64,000 nucleotides of DNA from JAJPJE01 sp963724985 (GTDB lineage: Bacteria; Acidobacteriota; Terriglobia; Terriglobales; Acidobacteriaceae), in assembly GCA_963724985.1 (NCBI GenBank), contig CAVRWV010000015.1, positions 1 to 64,000 of the forward strand, given 5' to 3'. The translations under genes were made by a program, and so were the position numbers. Positions 27,012 to 34,520 of this stretch are shown piece by piece. How positions within the stretch are numbered: position 1 is the first letter of the stretch; each line of letters opens with the position of its first letter. The notes under the pieces were generated by a model. The model worked only from the letters and a program-made list of their open reading frames with translations, had not been told where the DNA came from and made no database searches.

Positions 27012-29225
27012 ATGACGCCTCTAGCAGAAGACATTCCTCCCGCAAATGTTGCCGGGAAGCGCCTGGTTGGGTGGGTGGTTTTCGGACTCCTCGTGCTGGC
27101 GGCTGCGGCCGTGGGCGCGTTCGCAGGGCTGCTGGTCGTTTACGCCACCGATCTTCCTGAAATCACGCAGCTTGAGCAGTATCGTCCCAGCTCGATTACG
27201 GAAATCTACGACGACCGCGGCAAGATCATTGGATCGTTTGCCATGCAGCGCCGTGTCGTCGTCACTTACGACGATCTTCCTAAGGTGCTGCGCGACGCCA
27301 TCATCTCTACCGAAGACAAAGATTTCGAGAAGCACTGGGGGATAAATTTCTGGCGTGCAGCCGGGGCCGCTTATCGCGACTTCGATTCTGGCCGGCGCGC
27401 CCAGGGCGCTTCCACGCTGACCATGCAGTTGGCGCGCAACCTGTTTCTCTCGCCGGAGCGAACATTCCATCGCAAGATCCAGGAGATTCTGCTCTCCATA
27501 CAGATCGAGCGCCGCTTCACTAAGCCACAAATCTTCACGCTCTACGCCAACCAGATTTTTCTCGGACACGGTGTCTACGGCTTTGAAGCCGGCTCCGAAT
27601 ACTATTTCAGCAAACACGCTAAAGACCTGACCCTCGAAGAAGCAGCGATTCTTGCCGGTCTGCCCAAATCGCCCAGCGGATACTCACCGATCAACTATCC
27701 GGAAAAGGCTGTCCGCCGCCGCAACATCGTGATCAACAACATGCTGGAAGACGGCAAGATCACCGCCGAAGAAGCCATGCGCGCCAAGAACACGCCGCTG
27801 CGCCTGCGTATCCAGAGCGATCCCAATTCGCTGGCCCCGTATTTCGTCGAAGAAGTTCGCCGCTATCTCGAAAGGAAGTACGGTAGCGAAGAAGTCCACG
27901 AGGGCGGCTTGCGCGTCTACACCTCATTGAATTCCGAGTTGCAGCTTACGGCCAACCAGGCTGTGCTCGACGCACTCGCGGCCTACGAACGCCGACATGG
28001 ATGGAAAGCCTCGTTGCCAAACGTGAACGCCGAAGCTGCCGACATATCCAAGTACGAGCATCCCGACTGGGATACTCCAGTCCACGAAGGCAGCTACGTT
28101 CATGCGCTGGTTACCACGGTGTACGGGACGCACGCAGACGTAAGGTTCGGGAAACATTGGGCGAGCCTACTCCCCGCCGACTATGCCTGGACCAAACACA
28201 AGTCGTGCAACGAGATTCTCGCCCGCGGCGACATCGTCTACGTCAAAGTGCTTTCGTTGTCTCCCGACGGAACCGCTCACGTCTCTCTCGAGCAGGATTC
28301 CGGCGCGCAAGGCGCACTGCTCGCGATCGACAACTCCAGCGGCGACGTGAAAGCCATGGTCGGAGGCCGCGATTTCGATCTCTCGAAATTCAACCGCGCC
28401 ACACAGGCGCAGCGGCAGGTTGGGTCGTCGTTCAAGCCGTATGTCTATACGGCTGCCATCGACCAGGACAAGATCACGCCTGATGACATGATCCTGGATA
28501 CGCCCATCACTTTCCCAACCGCCTCAGGGCCGTATACGCCTCACAACTATGACGGGAAGTTTGAAGGCAACATCAGCATCCGGCATGCGCTTGCCGATTC
28601 CCGCAATATCCCCGCACTGAAGATTGCCTCCGATCTCGGCATCAAGACTGTGATCGACTATGCGCGCAAGTTCGGCATTAGTTCTCCGATTCCGCCGGTG
28701 CTTCCGGTCGCGCTCGGCGCCGCCGATCTCACCTTGATGGAGCAGACCAGCGCTTTCACGACGTTTCCCAACGACGGCGTTCGCGCGGTTCCGCGCATGA
28801 TCCGCAAAGTCGAAGACGCGAATGGGCGCGTGCTTGAAGACAACTACCCGCAATTTGACGACGTGATCAGCGCCCGAACCGCCCGCGTCATGACGTCTTT
28901 GCTGCAGGGCGTGATCCAGCATGGTACCGGCTTTGCGGCCAGCAAGATCAAGCATCCGCTCGCCGGGAAGACCGGCACGACCAACGATTTCACCGACGCC
29001 TGGTTCGTTGGCTTCTCGCCTTCGATGACCTGCGGAGTCTGGGTGGGCTTCGACGAAAAGAAAACGCTGGGCCCGAAGGAAACTGGTGCTGAAGCCGCTC
29101 TGCCCGCGTGGATGGATGTAATGAAAGTTGCAATCAAAGGCCACGACACGGAAGCATTCAATCCTCCTCCGCCGTCTCTCGTCCGCACGGCAGCCCAAAA
29201 GGTCGCCGCAGGCCCCAGTCGCTAA
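27012..29225 (+). CDS. mrcA: Penicillin-binding protein 1A, bifunctional transglycosylase/transpeptidase
   Basis: A 737-residue class A PBP. A transmembrane helix lies at residues 20-46. The GT51 transglycosylase domain (about 55-235) shows the catalytic STEDKDFEKHWG, GASTLTMQLARNLFL, ERRFTKPQIFTLYANQIFLG and EEAAILAGLPKSPS. A linker with an OB-like insert runs from about 300 to 430. The transpeptidase domain has GSSFKPYVY (nucleophile Ser with Lys), DSRNIPALK for the SxN-type motif, and KTGTTNDFTDAWFVGF. It polymerises and cross-links peptidoglycan outside the inner membrane. Length is normal, and no transpeptidase residue is missing. Confidence 0.96.
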   Translation: MTPLAEDIPPANVAGKRLVGWVVFGLLVLAAAAVGAFAGLLVVYATDLPEITQLEQYRPSSITEIYDDRGKIIGSFAMQRRVVVTYDDLPKVLRDAIISTEDKDFEKHWGINFWRAAGAAYRDFDSGRRAQGASTLTMQLARNLFLSPERTFHRKIQEILLSIQIERRFTKPQIFTLYANQIFLGHGVYGFEAGSEYYFSKHAKDLTLEEAAILAGLPKSPSGYSPINYPEKAVRRRNIVINNMLEDGKITAEEAMRAKNTPLRLRIQSDPNSLAPYFVEEVRRYLERKYGSEEVHEGGLRVYTSLNSELQLTANQAVLDALAAYERRHGWKASLPNVNAEAADISKYEHPDWDTPVHEGSYVHALVTTVYGTHADVRFGKHWASLLPADYAWTKHKSCNEILARGDIVYVKVLSLSPDGTAHVSLEQDSGAQGALLAIDNSSGDVKAMVGGRDFDLSKFNRATQAQRQVGSSFKPYVYTAAIDQDKITPDDMILDTPITFPTASGPYTPHNYDGKFEGNISIRHALADSRNIPALKIASDLGIKTVIDYARKFGISSPIPPVLPVALGAADLTLMEQTSAFTTFPNDGVRAVPRMIRKVEDANGRVLEDNYPQFDDVISARTARVMTSLLQGVIQHGTGFAASKIKHPLAGKTGTTNDFTDAWFVGFSPSMTCGVWVGFDEKKTLGPKETGAEAALPAWMDVMKVAIKGHDTEAFNPPPPSLVRTAAQKVAAGPSR

Positions 29226-29294
29226 TCGCCCTCAAGCCTGTCTTGACAGCACCAGCGGTATGATTGCTGTTGCGTCCAGAGACACAGGGATCTG

Positions 29295-30254
29295 ATGACA
29301 AAGCAACTACGTCTATCTTTTTTCGCGCTCCTGGTGCTGCTTCTTAGCACTGCTGCTTCAGCGGCGGACCGTACCAAAATCATTCTCGATACCGACATTG
29401 GCGACGACATCGACGACGCCTATGCGCTCGCGCTGGCGCTTTCAAGCCCTGAACTGGATATCCTCGGCGTAGTAACGTCGTTTGGCGCAACAGATTTGCG
29501 CGCGCAGTTGGCCAGCCGCATGCTGTATGAGACAGGCCGCGACGACATTCCGGTGGTTGCTGGTGTGAAGACGGGTAATGAGAAATTCAACCAGTACGGT
29601 TGGGCGGAGTGGTTTCACCACGGCAAGATTCGCCAACAGACTCCGATCGATTTCTACACCGAGCAGATCAATCGCTATCCCGGTCAGATCACGCTGGTGG
29701 CAATTGGACCACTGACAAACGTGGGCGCGTTGATCGATCGAGATCCGGCTACGTTCCGCAAGTTGAAGCAAGTCGTCATTATGGGCGGCAATCTAAGGCT
29801 GGCGACTGGCGACGTCTACGACGGGACGAGTCTGAATCCCATTCCCGAGTACAACATCACCAAAGATATTTCGGCGGCTCGAAAGCTTTTCGCTGCAGGC
29901 GTGCCGATTATCATGGCTGGCCTCGATGCCACCGCGATGCTGAAGCTCGACGAAGTAAAGCGCGCCAGGCTGTTTCGGAAAAGCTCGCCGCTGACGGATT
30001 CATTGACCGTGCTTTATCACCTGTGGGGTTATACGACGCCAACGCTCTTCGACCCAATGGCAGTTGCCATCGTGATTGATCCCACTCTGACTAGGCTGGT
30101 TCCCATGCACATCGAAGTGGACGATCGTGGAGTTACAAGAAACGTCGCGGGGAAGCCGGCGAATGCCAATGTGTGTTTCGATCCGCAGACGGAGCGCTTC
30201 TTTAATCTGGTGATCCAGAGACTGACTTCGCAGAATCTGCAAAGGCCGGAGTAG
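29295..30254 (+). CDS. Secreted nucleoside hydrolase (IunH family)
   Basis: A 319-residue protein with a cleavable signal peptide (LRLSFFALLVLLLSTAASAA, cut after about residue 23). The calcium-binding motif DTDIGDDIDDAYAL follows at once, as in inosine-uridine nucleoside N-ribohydrolases. VVIMGGNLRLATGD and EYNITKDISAARKLFAAG contribute to the active site, and PTLFDPMAVAIVI carries the late Asp ligand. It would split purine or pyrimidine ribosides to base and ribose in the periplasm, a salvage role. It starts 69 bases after mrcA and converges on recG. Confidence 0.9.
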   Translation: MTKQLRLSFFALLVLLLSTAASAADRTKIILDTDIGDDIDDAYALALALSSPELDILGVVTSFGATDLRAQLASRMLYETGRDDIPVVAGVKTGNEKFNQYGWAEWFHHGKIRQQTPIDFYTEQINRYPGQITLVAIGPLTNVGALIDRDPATFRKLKQVVIMGGNLRLATGDVYDGTSLNPIPEYNITKDISAARKLFAAGVPIIMAGLDATAMLKLDEVKRARLFRKSSPLTDSLTVLYHLWGYTTPTLFDPMAVAIVIDPTLTRLVPMHIEVDDRGVTRNVAGKPANANVCFDPQTERFFNLVIQRLTSQNLQRPE

Positions 30255-30306
30255 CAAAAAGGCAGTAGCCTGTTGTACCTGTGAGCGCAAAACGTGAAGC
30301 GTGCCT

Positions 30307-32472
30307 CTACCCCACTTCCACCAACCCATACCGCCTCTGCCAGTTGGTTCGCAGATGCACCAGCGCCCGGCTAACTTCACCACCGGGGACTTCCTTCGCG
30401 CCGCTCAGCGTCCACGCCGCTTCTTTCTTCGCGGCTTCCAGGATGTCGCGGTCGCGCAGCAAATTTGCCACCCGGAAACTTGGTACACCCGCCTGCCGCG
30501 TCCCGAAGAATTCTCCCGGTCCCCGCAGTTGCAGATCCATCTCGGCGATCTCAAATCCGTCCTGTGTGCGTACCATTGTGTCCAGCCGCTGGTCGCCCAC
30601 TTCGGATACTTTGCCGCTCGTCATCAGGATGCAGTACGACTTAGCCGCCCCGCGCCCAATTCGCCCGCGCAACTGATGCAGTTGCGACAATCCGAAGCGT
30701 TCCGCATGCTCAACGACCATCACTGTCGCATTCGGTACATCGACACCCACTTCAATTACCGTCGTCGACACCAGCACGTCGATGTCGCCCCGCTTGAAGC
30801 GGCTCATCACCACTTCTTTATCATCGGCCGGCATACGCCCGTGCAGCAGCCCAATTCGCAGTCCGGGCAGAATCCGCTTGCGGATCTCGTCGTACATCTT
30901 GATCGCCGGTTTCAGGTCGTTCTCGCCGCCCTCTTCGATCACCGGATACACCACATACGCTTGGTGTCCCGCCGCGACCTGTTTTCGCACGAACTCAAAC
31001 ACCTCGCCCGACCGATCATCGGACACGCGCCTCGTAGCAATCGGAGAACGTCCCGGCGGCAACTCGTCAATCACGCTCACGTCCAATTCGCCATAAAGCG
31101 TCAAAGCCAGCGTCCGTGGAATCGGAGTCGCGGTCATCACCAGCACGTCTGGTTCGCCAGTTTCGGCCGTGTCTTTCTTCATCAGCTTCAGTCGCTGCAT
31201 CACGCCGAAGCGATGCTGCTCGTCGACAATCACCAGCCCCAGCCTGTCGAACTCGACCGTCTCCTGGATCAACGCATGCGTTCCGATCACCAGTTGCGCG
31301 TCCCCCGCCGCGATGTGTCGCTTTACTGCGCGCTTGCGATCCTGCTCCAGCGATCCCGTCAGCAGCACGATGCGATATCCCGCGTGCTCAAGCACCCGCC
31401 GCGCATTCAGGAAATGCTGGGATGCCAGAATCTCCGTTGGCGCCATCAGCGCAACCTGGTATCCGTTCTCGATCGCAATGATCGCCGCCTGGAACGCGAC
31501 GATCGTTTTCCCTGAGCCCACGTCCCCCTGCAGCAGCCGCCGCATCGGTAGAGGTCCGCCCATATCTGTGGCGATCTCCCGCAATACTTGTTTTTGTGCC
31601 GACGTCGGATGGAAAGGAAGGATGCGTTTGATCGCAGAGCGAGCTTTGTCGTCCAGACGGAACTCGATGCCTTTTTGCGCGCGCATGCTGCGCCGTTTCA
31701 ACTCCACGCCCAGTTCAAGGAAATAGAGCTCTTCAAAGATCAGCCGCAGATGTGCCGGGCTTCTCGACGATTGCAGCTTGCTGATCACCTCATCCGGGTC
31801 CGGCCAGTGCACTTTCCAGAATGCGTCTTTACGATCGATGAGCCGGTTTCGCTGCCGCACCGCCGTCGGCAGTACTTCAGCAATCTCGGGGTTCAGCACC
31901 TCCAGTCCGGTACGCACCGCCCGCCGGAACCAACGCGAGGTCAGCTTGCCGATGGCCTCGTAGATTGGCACAATTCTTCCCGTTTCCAGCGACTCCTTCG
32001 GATCCGCCTTCTCCTCGCCCGCCTTTTCGAGGACTTCAATCTGCGGCTGCATGATCTGTAATCCATGCCCGCGTTTGTCTTCTTCCACTTTTCCGTATAG
32101 TGCCAGGATGTCACCCGCCTGGAATCTGTCCTTCAGATAGGCAGCGTTGAACCACATGCACTTGATACTGGCGCGCGGCTTCCCAAACGCCGGGGGCGCG
32201 TTGTCACCCACCTCACCCACGGTCATCTCAAAAATAGGCATCCGCCGGGTGCGCAACAGTATTGATGTCCGCACCTCTGCGATCAGGGTCGCCATCTCCC
32301 CGGCACGCAGATCCACAATGCGCCGCGGATTCGATCGGTCTTCGTAGCGGAAAGGCAGGTAGTACAGCAGGTCTTCGAGCGTCGAGATGTTTTTAGAAGC
32401 CAGGGCTTCGGCTCGTACCGGGCCAATTCCCTTCACGTACTGCACCTGGCTGTCCAATTCCAGCATTGCCAT
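30307..32472 (-). CDS. recG: ATP-dependent DNA helicase RecG
   Basis: A 721-residue superfamily 2 helicase that remodels stalled forks and Holliday junctions. The N-terminal wedge/OB domain starts with VQYVKGIGPVRAEALASKNI. Helicase motifs: QGDVGSGKTIVAFQAAI (Walker A), VIVDEQHRFGVMQR (DExH box as DEQH), VMTATPIPRTLALTLYGEL, LLHGRMPADDKEVVM, DVLVSTTVIEVGVDVPNATVMV and QLHQLRGRIGRG. The C-terminal RecG part has GPGEFFGTRQAG. Start ATG 32472, or the internal Met at codon 3. It faces the nucleoside hydrolase gene tail to tail. Confidence 0.97.
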   Translation of the reverse strand: MAMLELDSQVQYVKGIGPVRAEALASKNISTLEDLLYYLPFRYEDRSNPRRIVDLRAGEMATLIAEVRTSILLRTRRMPIFEMTVGEVGDNAPPAFGKPRASIKCMWFNAAYLKDRFQAGDILALYGKVEEDKRGHGLQIMQPQIEVLEKAGEEKADPKESLETGRIVPIYEAIGKLTSRWFRRAVRTGLEVLNPEIAEVLPTAVRQRNRLIDRKDAFWKVHWPDPDEVISKLQSSRSPAHLRLIFEELYFLELGVELKRRSMRAQKGIEFRLDDKARSAIKRILPFHPTSAQKQVLREIATDMGGPLPMRRLLQGDVGSGKTIVAFQAAIIAIENGYQVALMAPTEILASQHFLNARRVLEHAGYRIVLLTGSLEQDRKRAVKRHIAAGDAQLVIGTHALIQETVEFDRLGLVIVDEQHRFGVMQRLKLMKKDTAETGEPDVLVMTATPIPRTLALTLYGELDVSVIDELPPGRSPIATRRVSDDRSGEVFEFVRKQVAAGHQAYVVYPVIEEGGENDLKPAIKMYDEIRKRILPGLRIGLLHGRMPADDKEVVMSRFKRGDIDVLVSTTVIEVGVDVPNATVMVVEHAERFGLSQLHQLRGRIGRGAAKSYCILMTSGKVSEVGDQRLDTMVRTQDGFEIAEMDLQLRGPGEFFGTRQAGVPSFRVANLLRDRDILEAAKKEAAWTLSGAKEVPGGEVSRALVHLRTNWQRRYGLVEVG

Positions 32473-32623
32473 GGAAACTAGCAGCTTAACATTCTTATGG
32501 GCGGAAACCGGGATGCCCGGCGGAACCTTGTTATCGGTTGTTTGGGATTTGGCGGTCCGGCATCCAATTACCCTAAAAAACAGACAGCCAACCTGCCAGA
32601 AACGGTGTCAAAAGTAATTAGGG

Positions 32624-32863
32624 ATGTTACCCAAGAATTTCTACAAGTCGCTCGCGGCGGTCTTGATTGGTAATGCGATTTACTTCGTGCTTCTCATGCC
32701 GATTTTGCCGCCCATCGCCCGCCATGCCGGTCTTTCCTCGCACGGGATGCCGCATTTCGACCTGGGCCTGCTCATCGATTTCTGGGTTTGTGTCGTCGCC
32801 TACGGCGCTCTCGAACTCTTGTGGCGCAAGAGAAAACCATCCGACGTTACTAAGGGTCCTTGA
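32624..32863 (+). CDS. Small membrane protein, function unknown
   Basis: A 79-residue protein with two predicted transmembrane helices, residues 8-30 (LAAVLIGNAIYFVLLMPILPP) and 47-65 (LGLLIDFWVCVVAYGALELLW), and a positively charged tail (RKRKPSD). That places the C-terminus in the cytoplasm by the positive-inside rule. It lies between recG and the diguanylate cyclase, divergent from recG. No family recognised. Confidence 0.6.
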   Translation: MLPKNFYKSLAAVLIGNAIYFVLLMPILPPIARHAGLSSHGMPHFDLGLLIDFWVCVVAYGALELLWRKRKPSDVTKGP

Positions 32864-32972
32864 GCCTCCGTGTCGGACTTGCTACACTCGAAGTCCCAGG
32901 GAAAGTACGCGTATTCTCAGGGCTCTCCCCTTGTCGTGACCGCCAGTTGTTGGCGGATGCCGTCTCGTAAAC

Positions 32973-34445
32973 ATGCAGAAAATAGCCATACTTTACGACG
33001 CCAGTCAGGCGGTGATCTCCACCTTTGACCTGGACGAAGTGCTCAATCACATCGTCCAGATCGTGCAGGACTATTTTCACCTGCATCGGGTGGCGATATT
33101 TCTCGTCGATCACGAGACCGGCGCCCTGAATCTGCGCACCCATGCCGGCTGGGGCGAAAGCAACCTTCCGCTGCAAATCGAACTCGGCAAAGGCCTCATC
33201 GGAAACTCCGCCAAGCTCAAACGCCCCATTTATGCTCCGGATGTCACCAAGGATGCTCGCTACCTCGATGCCATCAAGAGCACGCGCTCCGAACTCTCTA
33301 TTCCCCTCATCGTCCGTGACGAGGTGGTCGGCGTCCTCGATTGCCAGAGCGACCAGTTGGATTTCTTCGATTCCGAGGCGTCCGACCTGTTAATTCTGTT
33401 CTCCACGCAGGCTTCCATCGCGCTACAGAACGCTCGACTCTATTCACTCGAGCAGCGCAAAGCGGCGCAACTGGAAGCCATCAACTACATCGCCAAGCAG
33501 GCGACGGCGGTTCTTGACCTCGACGAGTTGCTCGATAAAGTTTGCAGTCTGCTGCTGCAGTCGTTTCCGGTCGATCACGTTTCCGTGCTTTTGCGCGAAG
33601 AAAACACCTTGGTCGTGAAAGCTCATCATGGACGTCTGACTCCGGCCATTCCCGAAGGCGCGGCGATCCCAGCGCATACGGGCCTTTCGGCGCGTGCAAT
33701 TGAAACGCGCGCCACCGTCGTCGAGAACGACGTCTCCACCGCTTCCGATTATGTTGTCGGTTTCCATGAGACGCGCTCCGAAGTCTGCATTCCTCTGGTC
33801 TCTCTCGGCGAGTTGATCGGCGTCCTCGCGCTGGAAAGCTCGCGGAAGAACGCCTTTGAACGCGCCGACATCGCCCCGCTGGAATCTGTCGCTGACATCT
33901 CGGCCAACGCGATTCAGAACGCGCACTACTTCGAAAAGGTGCGCCAGATGGCCTATGTTGACGGTCTTACTGGCATGTTCAACCGGCGCTTCTTCGAAAT
34001 TCGCATCGTGGAAGAGCTTGAGCGCGCCCAGCGCTATCACGGATCGATGTCCGTTATCATGCTCGACATCGACAAGTTCAAAAAACTAAATGATGAGTTC
34101 GGGCACCTGCTCGGAGACGAAGTGCTACGCCAGGTCTCATCCATCTTTTCGGCTCAACTCCGTAAAGCCGATGTTGCCTGCCGCTATGGCGGAGAAGAAT
34201 TCGCTATCATCGTTCCTGAAACCACCGGAGATCACGCACTCGCCGTCGCCGAAAAGCTTCGCCAAGTCATCGAGAACTGGCACTTCCCGGGCGTCTCGCG
34301 CAAGGTCACGGTCACTGGCGGTGTTGCCTCGTATCCTCAGAATGGAACCACGCGCGACGACCTGGTTCGTGCTGCCGACGAAGCGCTCTATGCCGGAAAA
34401 CAGGCCGGACGCAATCGCATCCTCCCCGCAACTACACGCGTGTAA
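32973..34445 (+). CDS. Diguanylate cyclase with two GAF domains
   Basis: A 490-residue cytoplasmic signalling protein. Two GAF domains, about residues 15-160 and 180-320, are likely ligand or redox sensors. The C-terminal GGDEF domain (about 330-485) has YVDGLTGMFNRRFFE, MLDIDKFKKLNDEFGH and the active-site loop GGEEF, a working variant. An inhibitory RxxD site (RKAD) sits five residues before GGEEF, so product feedback by c-di-GMP is expected. No transmembrane segment. c-di-GMP commonly governs exopolysaccharide production, but a link to the cluster at the start of the window is only a thought. Confidence 0.95.
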   Translation: MQKIAILYDASQAVISTFDLDEVLNHIVQIVQDYFHLHRVAIFLVDHETGALNLRTHAGWGESNLPLQIELGKGLIGNSAKLKRPIYAPDVTKDARYLDAIKSTRSELSIPLIVRDEVVGVLDCQSDQLDFFDSEASDLLILFSTQASIALQNARLYSLEQRKAAQLEAINYIAKQATAVLDLDELLDKVCSLLLQSFPVDHVSVLLREENTLVVKAHHGRLTPAIPEGAAIPAHTGLSARAIETRATVVENDVSTASDYVVGFHETRSEVCIPLVSLGELIGVLALESSRKNAFERADIAPLESVADISANAIQNAHYFEKVRQMAYVDGLTGMFNRRFFEIRIVEELERAQRYHGSMSVIMLDIDKFKKLNDEFGHLLGDEVLRQVSSIFSAQLRKADVACRYGGEEFAIIVPETTGDHALAVAEKLRQVIENWHFPGVSRKVTVTGGVASYPQNGTTRDDLVRAADEALYAGKQAGRNRILPATTRV

Positions 34446-34452
34446 GAAAACC

Positions 34453-34490
34453 GGGTGCCCCCGGTCCCGCCTTCCGTTGGTGTGGGTGGG
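34453..34490. repeat. REP-like palindromic repeat
   Basis: A GGGTGCCCCC head followed by an imperfect inverted arm ending TGGGTGGGA, between the diguanylate cyclase and polA. It belongs to the same family as copies inside polA and near 43, 45, 48.8 and 51.7 kb. Confidence 0.6.
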
Positions 34491-34520
34491 ATCTCGCGTA
34501 TTGCCTGCTAAACTTATTTC

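Noticed and set aside
30301..31515. Long + frame (404 codons) opposite recG
   Set aside because: It is the antisense shadow of recG; its composition (many His, Arg, Pro) mirrors the helicase codons.
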